DNA of 64,000 nucleotides from Pedobacter heparinus DSM 2366. Its GTDB lineage: Bacteria; Bacteroidota; Bacteroidia; Sphingobacteriales; Sphingobacteriaceae. Within the stretch, counting starts at the first letter, position 1, and every line of letters begins with the position of its first letter. Where the stretch lies: NCBI RefSeq assembly GCF_000023825.1, contig NC_013061.1:1302001-1366000 (forward strand), given 5' to 3'. Made by a program: the position numbers and the translations under genes. The notes beneath the pieces were generated by a model, which was not told the origin of the DNA, searched no databases, and saw nothing but the letters and a program-made list of their open reading frames with translations. Below are positions 17,351 through 26,896 of this stretch, one piece after another.

Positions 17351-19205
17351 ATGAAAAAGATATATTTAATCATAAGCATCCTGATTGCTTTTTGTACAGC
17401 CTGCAAAGATGCAGAAGATTTCCTGGACCCGGCGGGCAGCACAGGATTAAACAAAGAAATTGTTTTTTGGCAATGCCCGGAATTCTGAAGCATTTTTAAT
17501 GGATATTTACCGCCAGATATTGCCTGTATTAATGCGGACCGATAATGCAGGATCACGCTGGAGAAATCAATTACTTTTGGAAACCGGGACAGAAAATGGT
17601 ACTTCCAACAACCCTGCCGGCGGCCTGAATGTTCGCGATTTTAATTCAGGTTCATTTACACCCGGTAGTACAGGTATGTTCTGGCAGTCTGACTGGAGAG
17701 AGTATTACGCAGGTATCCGTGCATGCAATATGTATCTGGAAAATGTTGACAACATCCCAGATGATTCGACAATTCCGTTTACGGCGGCTACACGGAAAAT
17801 CCGCAAAGCGGAAGTTAAATGGATAATGGCCTTTTTTTATGCAGAACTTGCCAAACAGTTTGGTGGGATGCCCATTATCACAAGGGTGATAGATGCTTCA
17901 GAGAATCTGGAGGTTGCAAGGAGCACCTTTGATGAAACGATTGCATTTATTGTTAAACTCTGTGATGAGGCTGCAGTTGATCTCCCTGTACAACCACTTG
18001 TGGATCCTACTCCTGATCCTGACTTAGGCAGAGTAACTAAAGGCGCTGCGCTGGCTTTAAAGGCACGTATGTTATTATATGCTGCCAGCCCTTTGTGGAA
18101 CGATCCGGCAAACCCTGTTGCATCAAATGAAAACGGTAAATACGATGAAAATAAGTGGCAGCTTGCTGCGCAAGCTGCACAAGATGTAATAGCTTTGAAT
18201 AGATATAGCCTTCATCCGGATATTTCAACATTGTTTACTACACGTACCAATAATGAGATTATTTTTGCCCGTATGCAAGAACCCATGGCCTATTTTACGG
18301 CCACTCATGTTCCGTTTAAATTGTTTGTAAATAGCACACCCTATGTTATTGGTGGAAATAACCAGGTAACATATAATATGGTCAAACAATATGAAATACT
18401 CAATGGAGGTGTTGCATATACTGTTGACGATCCGCCATCATTATCCGGCTATAATGATCAGGATCCGTTTAAAAGACGGGATCCGAGATTTTATCGTGAC
18501 AATATATACAATGGGGCTAAGTTAAGATTAGCGAATACGGACCGGGTAGCTGAATTTGGTCGTGTAGCCCCAGGGGTTGCTAAATCTCCAGCTCATAATA
18601 CGCTGGAAAGTCCATACGATAGCTTTGTGTATAGCGTGAAATTCTGCGACCTTACGCTTAATATTACCACTGACGCGCGTAATCCAAGCGCAAATGGTAA
18701 AACAAATCAGAATTATCCATACCTTAGGTATGCTGAGGTTTTGTTGAACTATGCAGAAGCCGTGAATGAAGCATACGGGCCGGACGTTGTTCCACCTATT
18801 GCTGGGGCTACAAAAACAGCTAGAGCTGCGTTGAATGAAGTGCGTGTAAGAGCACAATATCCAGCAAATACAGCTACATCTAAAGTAGAATATATGGGGT
18901 ATACTGGCGGTATGCCTCCTATTGTAGGAGGTACAGATAAAGTTTCTTTCAGAACAAAGTTACAGCACGAGCGTCGTGTTGAATTTTGTTATGAAGAACA
19001 TTGGTTCTGGGATTTTCGTCGTTGGAAACTTACTCCGGAGACAGTTATTAAAGTGCAGATACCGGTTTGGACGTCACCCACTACGGTGAGATACGACATT
19101 AATACTATAGAGACCCGCTTTTGGAATCCTAAGATGTATCGTATGCCAATACCCGAATCCGAAGTATTGGCGAACCCTAAGATGGTTCAGAATTCGGGCT
19201 GGTAA
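17351..19205 (+). pseudogene. SusD/RagB-family lipoprotein (partner of SusC2), frameshifted in a T6 tract
   Basis: The gene starts at ATG 17351 with MKKIYLIISILIAFCTAC, a lipoprotein signal with lipobox CTAC (Cys18), then KDAEDFLDPAG, as expected for SusD. That frame ends shortly after at TGA (17485-17487). The rest of the protein continues in another frame from GGC at 17469 (GNARNSEAFLMDIYRQILPV). Dropping one T from the run at 17463-17468 joins the two into about 617 residues. The body is a normal SusD: WIMAFFYAELAKQFGGMP, GRVTKGAALALKARMLLYAA, YLRYAEVLLNYAEAVNEA, and the end MVQNSGW. It is either a sequencing error, a genuine mutation or a phase-variable tract. A TTG start at 17460 would give a protein with no signal peptide, so I do not accept it. 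Confidence 0.85.
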
Positions 19206-19236
19206 TAGTCCAATTACTATAATATGATTATTTTAA

Positions 19237-20217
19237 ATGAAAAATAATAAATCTACTTGTGAGAAAGGTCTTACTTCTTTTTCACGCCGCAATTTTTTAA
19301 TAGGATCGGGCTTGCTTTTTGCAGGCTCGGTTTTAAAGGTTAATGGTGCAGGATTACTGGATGACCCTGAACCCATCATTGACATCCATCAGCATACTGA
19401 TTTCAGCGGGCGTACTCAGGAGCAGTTAATTGCACATCAAAGAAAGATGGGCATAACTACAACTGTACTTTTGCCTGCGGGGAGACCTTTAAATTATGGT
19501 TCTACCTATTACGGGGTTGCCAACGGTCTGCAGGTAAAAGCTACCGGAAATGAAGTTTGCTATAAACTGGCGCAGCAATATCCAAAAGAATACAGGTTTG
19601 GGGCAAATGAGGTACCGGATTTCCCTGGTGCTATTCAGGAAATTGAGAAATATCTGAAATTAGGCGCTCCGGTGATCGGTGAATTGAAATTTGGGGTTGA
19701 ATGTGATTCACCGGGAATGCAAAAGATTTATCAGCTTGCCCAGGCTTACGATGTTCCTGTGCTGATGCACTGGCAATACAATATGTTTAACAGAGGATTT
19801 GAACGCTTCTACAAAATGCTGGAAAAATATCCTAAGGTAAATTTTCTTGCACACTCACAAACTTGGTGGGCAAATATTGGAAAAGAACATAAAGACGAAA
19901 ATGTCCTTTATCCAAAAGGTAAAGTAGTTGCAGGAGGGCTAACTGATCAGTTATTGAGAAATTATTCAAATGTATACGGTGATCTTTCCGGTTTCTCTGG
20001 TCTGTATGCAATGACGCGGGATGAAGACCATGCACGTGGATTTTTAGAAAGGCATCAGGACAAGCTGCTCTATGGCAGTGATTGTTCGGATATATTTGGT
20101 AGTGGAGAAGGATGTACAGGCGCCCAGGCCATTGCTGCTATCCGGAGGTTTTCAGCAACAAAGGAGATAGAAAGGAAAATACTATTTAGCAATGCTAAAA
20201 AATTATTGCGATTGTAA
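19237..20217 (+). CDS. Exported metal-dependent amidohydrolase (amidohydrolase_2 family)
   Basis: A 326-residue TIM-barrel hydrolase. The N-terminus (SRRNFLIGSGLLFAGSVLKV) is a twin-arginine type signal, so export of a folded metalloprotein to the periplasm is likely. Metal ligands of the superfamily are visible: HQH in IIDIHQHTDFSG, His in VLMHWQYN, His in FLAHSQTWW, and Asp in LLYGSDCSD near the C-terminus. It lies 31 bases after the SusD gene and 55 before a DUF1080 gene, so it probably acts on material imported by the SusCD pairs. Family members hydrolyse lactones or decarboxylate; a lactonase role in sugar oxidation would fit the neighbourhood but is inferred. Confidence 0.88.
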   Translation: MKNNKSTCEKGLTSFSRRNFLIGSGLLFAGSVLKVNGAGLLDDPEPIIDIHQHTDFSGRTQEQLIAHQRKMGITTTVLLPAGRPLNYGSTYYGVANGLQVKATGNEVCYKLAQQYPKEYRFGANEVPDFPGAIQEIEKYLKLGAPVIGELKFGVECDSPGMQKIYQLAQAYDVPVLMHWQYNMFNRGFERFYKMLEKYPKVNFLAHSQTWWANIGKEHKDENVLYPKGKVVAGGLTDQLLRNYSNVYGDLSGFSGLYAMTRDEDHARGFLERHQDKLLYGSDCSDIFGSGEGCTGAQAIAAIRRFSATKEIERKILFSNAKKLLRL

Positions 20218-20272
20218 ACGCTGGTTAATCGTTTATTTTATATATTCGTGTACGTTAACGAAATTTATAATC

Positions 20273-20995
20273 ATGGCAAATAAAATCAGCTTCCTTGTAA
20301 TTGTTTTAAACATAACAGGAACTATTGTGTATGGAACACCTAAACCACCAATTAAGAAATCGGTACAAGCAAAAACCAGTTGGATAAGTTTGTTTGATGG
20401 GCAAAGTTTAAAAGGCTGGCATATTTTTAATAAAACCGGACAAATTGAAAACTGGACAGTTGAAGATGGCGCAATGGTGTGTCATGGGTTTAAAGGCCCA
20501 AGTGGTGCTGGTGATATTGTGTCGGACCTTAAATTTGAAAACTTTGAACTGAGCTGGGAATGGAAGGTAGATAAAGGAAGTAACAGTGGTGTTTTTTACC
20601 ATATTTTAGAAGGACCAAAATACCATAGAGCTTCTGAAACCGCACCGGAATATCAGATCATTGATGATGCCGGGTTTCCTGCAAAACTGGAAGAATGGCA
20701 AAAAACAGGTGCAGATTATGCAATGAATGTACCTAACGACAAAAAGAAGTTACAACCGACGGGAACCTGGAATACAAGCAAAATCATCTTTAATAAGGGC
20801 CATGTAGAGCATTGGCTAAACGGAAAGAAGATTGTTGAGTTTAATGCCTGGACTGAAGAATGGAATAGACAAAAGAAAGAAGGAAAGTGGAAGGATTATC
20901 CTGATTACGGAATTGCTAAAGCCGGATCTGTTGGTTTTCAGGATCATGGGAACAAGGCCTATTTTAAAAATATAAAGATCAGGGAAATAAAATAA
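20273..20995 (+). CDS. DUF1080 (3-keto-disaccharide hydrolase) family secreted protein
   Basis: A 240-residue secreted protein with a concanavalin-like fold. The start is ATG 20273, which yields a signal peptide (MANKISFLVIVLNITGTIVYG); an in-frame upstream start at 20192 would overlap the preceding gene and hide the signal. Family hallmarks are WISLFDGQSLKGWHIF near the start of the domain, FENFELSWEWKV, GSNSGVFYHI, ETAPEYQIIDD, and the C-terminal VGFQDHGNKAYFKNIKIREI. DUF1080 proteins are known to include enzymes that cleave 3-keto-glycosides. The presence in the window of an oxidoreductase and an isomerase of the kind that make and use 3-keto sugars supports that role. Confidence 0.93.
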   Translation: MANKISFLVIVLNITGTIVYGTPKPPIKKSVQAKTSWISLFDGQSLKGWHIFNKTGQIENWTVEDGAMVCHGFKGPSGAGDIVSDLKFENFELSWEWKVDKGSNSGVFYHILEGPKYHRASETAPEYQIIDDAGFPAKLEEWQKTGADYAMNVPNDKKKLQPTGTWNTSKIIFNKGHVEHWLNGKKIVEFNAWTEEWNRQKKEGKWKDYPDYGIAKAGSVGFQDHGNKAYFKNIKIREIK

Positions 20996-21007
20996 CATTA
21001 AGTACTT

Positions 21008-23752
21008 ATGAGAATTAGTCTGGTTGTTGGAATCCTTTTGATCCCTGCAATACTTATTGCGCAAAAAAAGAAATCCGGAAAATTTGATCGGTTAAATGAC
21101 ACACATGATATGCTGCTTTCTCCCTGGGGCCCATATTCGAAAAGGTATGCCGGGATATCGCATATCCCTGAGTTTAAATCTGGTATACGCTTTGATTTTT
21201 CTGTATTTCCAGGTCTGTACCGTTATAAGCCATCTGTACCGCATGTATTGCTGCAATCGGATTATTTTCCCTGGGAATCTAATAACGACTTAACTAAATA
21301 TACGTTCAGGCACGAGCTGCTTTGGAAGGATGAGGCCTATTCGGATGTAACTTATCGTGTGATAGATTCTGCTACAGTTTTGGTTGCAATACGCTGCGTA
21401 AACAATACAGCATTGCCACAGTATATGGACGTAAACCTGATGTCTTATCTGGATTATCCCGAAAATTATCCTGTAAACACCATGCGCTTAAGTGGCAGTT
21501 CGATATGGAAAAATGCAGTCGGCTACCAATCTCTGGATTTTGCGAAGAAAGGGCTTAGAGATAACCTGGTACAAGATGGCTGGATTGCCGGAGAGGCCAG
21601 AGCTGCTGAATATATTGATGGAAGGGCGATTGGGTCTATATTTGGAAATACAAAAGGCAATAAAGTAACCTATAGCATAGCCTTAAAAAACGATCAGCTA
21701 AAAGGTCGGATAAGTGTGCTTTACAGAATGAAGAGTGGCAGCAGCCAGACTTTTTATACCGGTGGTTTAACGACTGAAGCGCTAAGGTTAAAGGGCACCG
21801 GGAATTTTGAGCAGATCAGCATTCCATATCATGCTGCCAAAGCGGGCGCACAGTTATTGTCATTTGAAGCTGAAGGTGGCAGTGCTGTTGAATTTAACGG
21901 TTTTTCCATCATTCCTGAAAAAGAAGCATCAGCGGAAATTATTGCACTGGAAAAGAAATTCAAACCAGCAATAACGGAGAATATTGATGCTAAAAATGTG
22001 ATACTTAAGTACCAGGAAATTGCCGGCTATTATGGGATAAGCTGGGATGATGCCCATGGTATTGTACGTGAATTTAGAAATGATGAACTGGATTATTACT
22101 TTAAAAGGCATGTAAACAACCATACGACCAAAACATTTATCGGGAACGATAAAGGAAATTTTGCCAATGTTTACATCAGGCCGGTAGAGCTGGATGCCCA
22201 CGAGGAGAAAACTGTTTATGCATTGGTATGTACAGGGAAGTATGAATATGTTAAAAAACGCCTGGGTAATTTAAATGAGATAAAGAACAAGGTATTGCAG
22301 GGCGACGAGAAGCCGGTTGTTGCAGAAGTACTTCCGGAAGGAAAAAAATATGAATTTAGCCAGAAGATATTAAAGGCTACCCTACTAACCAATATCATGT
22401 ACCCGGTTTATACCGCTAATAGTTACATCAGGCATTTTACACCGGGAAAATGGTATAATTCTTTGTATACCTGGGATTCAGGTTTTATTGCAGTAGGTTT
22501 AAATGAGATCAGTACTGAACTGGCCGCTGAATGTATAAACGTTTATACTACACCGGAAGGGAATCAGAATGCTTTCATTCAGCACGGTACCCCATACCCT
22601 GTACAAGTTTATGCATTTTTTGATCTCTGGAACAAGACTCAGTCAAAGGAAGCCCTGGCTTATTTTTATCCGCGCCTGAAAAAGTATTATGCGTTTATGG
22701 CAGGCCGCTACGGGAGTTCCAATACAAGGCGGCTGAAATCGAACATGCTGACCTCCTGGGACTATTTTTACAATTCTGGCGGCTGGGACGATTATCCCCC
22801 GCAGGTAACGGTGCATGAGCAAAAAGCTACCAAGACTGTTGCTGCAGTGGCCAATAATTCCTATAGCATCCGTATTGCTAAAATGCTGCGGCTGGTTGCG
22901 CAGGCTTTAAAGAAAGAAAGTGACATTGCGGAGTATGATAAGGACATTAAATTGTTTAGTGATGCCTTGCAGAAGTATTCCTGGAACGATACGGCCGGTT
23001 ATTTTAGCTATGTAGTGCATGATGAGCAAGGTAATGCAACTGGCCATTTTAAAGATCCACTGAGTGGTAAAGACCACAATATGGGATTGGATGGTGCTTA
23101 TCCATTGCTTGCCGGTATTTGTACACCGGAACAGGAAGAAAAGCTGATAGAAAAAATTTTCTCACCACAGCACATGTGGACACCTTCCGGTATTTGCGTG
23201 GTTGACCAGTCGGCCCCTTATTTTAAACCCGTAGGCTATTGGAACGGTTCCGTTTGGATGCCCCACCAATGGTTTGTGTGGAAGGCGATGCTTGATCTGG
23301 GACGACCTGATCTGGCCAGAAGAATAGCGCAAAAGGCACTGGACATTTTTAAAAACGAAGTGGACAATTCTTATGCTACTTTTGAATATTTCTCTGCAAA
23401 AACAGGAAGGGGCGCCGGATGGCATCAGTTTGGTGGATTATCGGCCCCTGTGCTCTCCTGGTTCTCAGCTTATTTTAAGCCCGGTACAGTTACTGCAGGA
23501 TTTGAAATCTGGATAAAAGACCAAACATTTAATCCTGCTCAATCTGAATACAAGGCCAACCTTTCTTTAGATCAGACTACTTTGGCCCGTCAAAGGAGTT
23601 TGCTTGTCTGTATGAACCCTGCTTTCCAGTATCAGGTTACGTTAAACGGTAAAATTATCAAGGCTGAATCACCTTATCCCGGTCTGCTTCAGATTACTTT
23701 GCCAGCTTCCAATAAAGATGCCGCGCTGAGTATAATACCCTCAAAAGAATAG
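21008..23752 (+). CDS. Large secreted (alpha/alpha)6-barrel glycoside hydrolase, MGH1/GH63-like
   Basis: A 914-residue exported protein (signal about 1-19, ILLIPAILIAQ). The first ~420 residues are beta-rich and lack a clear name. From about 450 to 830 comes an (alpha/alpha)6 toroid: LYTWDSGFIAVGLNEIS, YPRLKKYYAFMAGRYG, TSWDYFYNSGGWDDYPP, VANNSYSIRIAKMLRL, GLDGAYPLLAGIC, and GYWNGSVWMPHQWFVWKAML. These resemble the mannosylglycerate hydrolase MGH1, GH63 and GH37 clan. Acidic residues in TWDSG and in the tract STRNxxSWD-like region are candidate catalysts, but I cannot pick the pair. The C-terminal ~80 residues form a beta domain. It starts 12 bases after DUF1080 and ends the operon. The substrate is unknown. 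Confidence 0.8.
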   Translation: MRISLVVGILLIPAILIAQKKKSGKFDRLNDTHDMLLSPWGPYSKRYAGISHIPEFKSGIRFDFSVFPGLYRYKPSVPHVLLQSDYFPWESNNDLTKYTFRHELLWKDEAYSDVTYRVIDSATVLVAIRCVNNTALPQYMDVNLMSYLDYPENYPVNTMRLSGSSIWKNAVGYQSLDFAKKGLRDNLVQDGWIAGEARAAEYIDGRAIGSIFGNTKGNKVTYSIALKNDQLKGRISVLYRMKSGSSQTFYTGGLTTEALRLKGTGNFEQISIPYHAAKAGAQLLSFEAEGGSAVEFNGFSIIPEKEASAEIIALEKKFKPAITENIDAKNVILKYQEIAGYYGISWDDAHGIVREFRNDELDYYFKRHVNNHTTKTFIGNDKGNFANVYIRPVELDAHEEKTVYALVCTGKYEYVKKRLGNLNEIKNKVLQGDEKPVVAEVLPEGKKYEFSQKILKATLLTNIMYPVYTANSYIRHFTPGKWYNSLYTWDSGFIAVGLNEISTELAAECINVYTTPEGNQNAFIQHGTPYPVQVYAFFDLWNKTQSKEALAYFYPRLKKYYAFMAGRYGSSNTRRLKSNMLTSWDYFYNSGGWDDYPPQVTVHEQKATKTVAAVANNSYSIRIAKMLRLVAQALKKESDIAEYDKDIKLFSDALQKYSWNDTAGYFSYVVHDEQGNATGHFKDPLSGKDHNMGLDGAYPLLAGICTPEQEEKLIEKIFSPQHMWTPSGICVVDQSAPYFKPVGYWNGSVWMPHQWFVWKAMLDLGRPDLARRIAQKALDIFKNEVDNSYATFEYFSAKTGRGAGWHQFGGLSAPVLSWFSAYFKPGTVTAGFEIWIKDQTFNPAQSEYKANLSLDQTTLARQRSLLVCMNPAFQYQVTLNGKIIKAESPYPGLLQITLPASNKDAALSIIPSKE

Positions 23753-24137
23753 AAATAGTATTTTTTATTTAGTAGCTTTATATAAAAACTAACAAAGATT
23801 GGAGAAGTTTTCTGCCATTTTGCTAGGGCTGCGATGTTTAAACGCCACTTTTGACAGAGAGGAAAAAGGGGACATAATGATTACAATTTGGGGACAATTC
23901 AGATTTTAAATCATTCTAGGCTATTTTAAAATGATACCTAAAGGTTTTTAAATCGTTTTGTTTTAAATACATTGCCGCAAATAACGTCAGAAGACGGTAA
24001 GTTTTCTGAAATAATGGCAGTTGTAACATCTATTTCCACTGCTGTGGCGTAATTGTTGATAAAATAATAAAAAAGCGGGTGCTCATTTATAAAACAAATT
24101 TTATAGTTTAGAGCATTCCCGATTTAGAAAGGTATAT
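23753..24137. other. Intergenic region upstream of clpC
   Basis: This 385-base, AT-rich gap holds no gene that I can support. It contains two direct copies of GGGGACA (23870-23876 and 23891-23897) separated by 14 bases of AT-rich sequence. The clpC promoter should lie in the last 100 bases; TTATAGTTTAG (24100-24110) is a weak -7 candidate without a convincing -33 box. Confidence 0.4.
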
Positions 24138-26678
24138 ATGGAAGCTAAATTTTCTCCACAAGTAAAAGACGTGATATCTTTTAGCAGGGAAGAAGCCCTG
24201 AGATTAGGTCACGATTACATAGGCGCAGAACATCTTTTGTTAGGCCTTATTCGCGAAGGCGATGGTATGGCCATTAAGATATTAAAATCACTAGGTGTTG
24301 ATACTTCAAAACTTCGTCGCTCGATTGAGGATTCGGTTAGGGGTACGTCGAGTGTAACGGTTAACCTGGGAAACATCCCCTTAACCAAACAAGCAGAAAA
24401 AGTTTTAAAGATCACTTATCTGGAAGCAAAGATCTTCAAAAGCGATTTGATAGGTACAGAACACCTGTTGCTTTCTATTCTTCGCGATGATGATAACATT
24501 GCCTCACAGATTTTATTACAGTTTAACATCAATTACGAGATATTTAAACAGGAGGTTGAAGTGAACAAGAACGGTTTTAGAGACGAAACGCAGAACAGTG
24601 CATCAACAGGTGGAGATGATGACTACCGCGAAGAAGAATCATTCAGCAGCCCTAAAAAGGTGTCGGACATTAAATCTAAAACCCCGGTTCTGGATAATTT
24701 TGGAAGAGACCTGACCAAGGCAGCGGAAGAGGGCCGTTTGGATCCTATTGTTGGCCGTGAGAAAGAAATTGAACGCGTGTCGCAGATATTATCACGACGT
24801 AAAAAGAACAATCCGATCCTGATTGGTGAACCTGGTGTAGGTAAATCTGCTATTGCAGAAGGTCTGGCCCTCCGTATTGTTCAACGTAAAGTTTCCAGGG
24901 TACTGTTCAATAAACGTGTGGTAACATTAGACCTGGCTTCATTAGTTGCCGGCACAAAATACCGCGGACAGTTTGAAGAGCGTATGAAGGCGGTGATGAA
25001 TGAGCTGGAAAAATCTACCGATGTGATCCTGTTTATTGATGAGATCCATACAATTGTAGGCGCAGGTGGTGCTTCAGGTTCTTTAGATGCATCAAATATG
25101 TTCAAACCAGCTTTGGCCAGGGGCGAAATTCAATGCATTGGGGCAACTACGCTGGATGAATACCGTCAGTATATAGAAAAGGATGGGGCTTTGGACCGTC
25201 GTTTCCAGAAGGTAATGATCGAGCCGGCTTCACCTGATGAAACCATAGAAATTCTGAACCGTATCAAAGAAAAATATGAAGATCACCACGGTGTGACCTA
25301 TACAGATGAGGCGATTGCTGCCTGTGTGGCGCTTACTTCAAGGTACATTACCGACAGGTTTTTGCCGGATAAGGCAATTGATGCTTTGGACGAGGCCGGA
25401 TCAAGGGTGCATTTAACAAACATACATGTTCCTGATAACATCATTGCGATTGAGAATAAGATTGAAGAGATCAAGGTTGAAAAAAATAAGGTTGTAAAAA
25501 GCCAGAAATATGAAGAGGCCGCCAAATTAAGAGATACTGAAAAAAATCTGTTGGAAGAGCTTGATCGTGCAAAGGCAGAATGGGAGGCTGAAACTAAAAC
25601 GAAACGTTATACAGTTACAGAAGATAATGTTGCAGAGGTGGTTTCAATGATGACCGGCATTCCATTACAACGTGTTGGACAAACTGATAGTGTAAAGCTG
25701 TTAAATATGTACGATACTGTTGCGACCAAGATCATTGGACAGGATGATGCAATTAAAAAATTGACAAAAGCTATTCAGCGTACCAGAGCGGGATTAAAGG
25801 ACCCTAAAAAACCGATCGGTTCGTTTATATTTCTTGGGCCTACCGGTGTTGGTAAGACTGAGCTTGCAAAGGAACTTGCACGTTTCATGTTTGACAGTGA
25901 TGATTCACTGATCCAGATTGACATGAGTGAGTACATGGAGAAATTTGCTGTATCGCGTTTAGTAGGTGCGCCTCCGGGATACGTGGGGTATGAGGAAGGC
26001 GGACAGCTGACTGAAAAAGTACGCAGAAAACCGTATGCGGTAATTTTGCTGGATGAGATTGAGAAAGCACACCCGGATGTGTTTAATATCCTGTTGCAGG
26101 TATTGGATGAGGGACAGCTTACGGATAGTCTTGGTCGTAAGGTTGACTTCAGAAATACCATCATTATTATGACCTCTAATATCGGGGCCCGTCAGCTGAA
26201 AGATTTTGGGCAGGGAGTAGGTTTTTCTACCGCTGCAAAAAGCAACCAGGCTGATGCACATTCGAGGGGAGTAATTGAAAATGCGTTGAAACGCGCTTTT
26301 GCCCCTGAGTTCCTGAACCGTGTAGATGATGTAGTAGTATTTAATTCACTGGGTAAAGAAGAGATCTTCAAGATCATAGACATTGAGTTAAAATCGTTAT
26401 TTGGTCGTGTACATAATTTAGGTTACGAGGTTAAGCTTACTGAGAAAGCAAAAGAATTTATAGCCGATAAAGGGTTTGATTCTAATTTTGGTGCAAGACC
26501 GCTTAAACGTGCGATCCAGAAATATCTGGAAGATCCGATCGCTGAAGAGATCCTTAAAGGAGAGATCCATGATGGAGATATTCTCGAAATCGATTACAAC
26601 AAAGAAAGTAATGAAATAGTTGTAGAGAATAGAAGTCCGGGTAAGAAAAAGAAAAAAGAAGAGGGAAGTGTAGAATAA
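24138..26678 (+). CDS. clpC: ClpC, AAA+ unfoldase of the ClpCP protease
   Basis: An 846-residue HSP100 ATPase that unfolds proteins for ClpP. It has the double N-terminal Clp repeat (about 1-145), the first AAA+ domain with Walker A GEPGVGKS near residue 230 and Walker B VILFIDEIHT, a UVR-type middle segment (KSQKYEEAAKLRDTEKNLLE, near 455-475), and the second AAA+ domain with Walker A GPTGVGKT near 567 and Walker B VILLDEIEKAHPD. The tail is basic and acidic (GKKKKKEEGSVE). The UVR region distinguishes it from ClpA and ClpB. It stands alone between a glycan operon and a set of sugar oxidoreductase genes, and has its own terminator. Confidence 0.97.
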   Translation: MEAKFSPQVKDVISFSREEALRLGHDYIGAEHLLLGLIREGDGMAIKILKSLGVDTSKLRRSIEDSVRGTSSVTVNLGNIPLTKQAEKVLKITYLEAKIFKSDLIGTEHLLLSILRDDDNIASQILLQFNINYEIFKQEVEVNKNGFRDETQNSASTGGDDDYREEESFSSPKKVSDIKSKTPVLDNFGRDLTKAAEEGRLDPIVGREKEIERVSQILSRRKKNNPILIGEPGVGKSAIAEGLALRIVQRKVSRVLFNKRVVTLDLASLVAGTKYRGQFEERMKAVMNELEKSTDVILFIDEIHTIVGAGGASGSLDASNMFKPALARGEIQCIGATTLDEYRQYIEKDGALDRRFQKVMIEPASPDETIEILNRIKEKYEDHHGVTYTDEAIAACVALTSRYITDRFLPDKAIDALDEAGSRVHLTNIHVPDNIIAIENKIEEIKVEKNKVVKSQKYEEAAKLRDTEKNLLEELDRAKAEWEAETKTKRYTVTEDNVAEVVSMMTGIPLQRVGQTDSVKLLNMYDTVATKIIGQDDAIKKLTKAIQRTRAGLKDPKKPIGSFIFLGPTGVGKTELAKELARFMFDSDDSLIQIDMSEYMEKFAVSRLVGAPPGYVGYEEGGQLTEKVRRKPYAVILLDEIEKAHPDVFNILLQVLDEGQLTDSLGRKVDFRNTIIIMTSNIGARQLKDFGQGVGFSTAAKSNQADAHSRGVIENALKRAFAPEFLNRVDDVVVFNSLGKEEIFKIIDIELKSLFGRVHNLGYEVKLTEKAKEFIADKGFDSNFGARPLKRAIQKYLEDPIAEEILKGEIHDGDILEIDYNKESNEIVVENRSPGKKKKKEEGSVE

Positions 26679-26696
26679 TATCCCGGAACAATGCAT

Positions 26697-26734
26697 AAAA
26701 CCCCAGTTGGCGAAAAGCCAGCCGGGGTTTTTTT
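26697..26734 (+). terminator. Rho-independent terminator of clpC
   Basis: AAAACCCCAGTTGGC and GCCAGCCGGGGTTTT pair almost completely (one mismatch, one G-T pair) around the loop GAAAA, followed by seven T in all. It lies 18 bases after the clpC stop codon and is the clearest intrinsic terminator in the window. Confidence 0.92.
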
Positions 26735-26896
26735 ATGATACGATTTTGGCAGTATATGATGCGATCTTTACACTTAGTGTGATTTTTACACATTTTAGGA
26801 AATTATATGGCTATAGATTTTGGTTTTAACATAAATGCCTCTATTTTAGATAGAAAATAGGTTAGTTTACAATATCAATTGCATCAATACTTAAAA

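Noticed and set aside
17460..17471. Programmed ribosomal frameshift in the SusD T tract
   Set aside because: Joining the frames needs a +1 shift (or -2), and the tract does not fit a standard -1 slippery heptamer in the upstream frame. No stimulating hairpin or internal Shine-Dalgarno was evident. An error, mutation or phase variation is simpler.
17460..19205. SusD read as starting from TTG at 17460
   Set aside because: This start gives no signal peptide or lipobox, which every SusD needs. A good lipoprotein leader lies just upstream in another frame, so a frameshift is the better explanation.
20192..20272. Longer start of the DUF1080 gene at 20192
   Set aside because: It would overlap the amidohydrolase gene by 26 bases and bury the signal peptide. 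ATG 20273 gives a clean exported protein.
25775..26164. 129-residue frame antisense to clpC
   Set aside because: It is the complement of the conserved second ATPase domain of clpC and has no features of its own.
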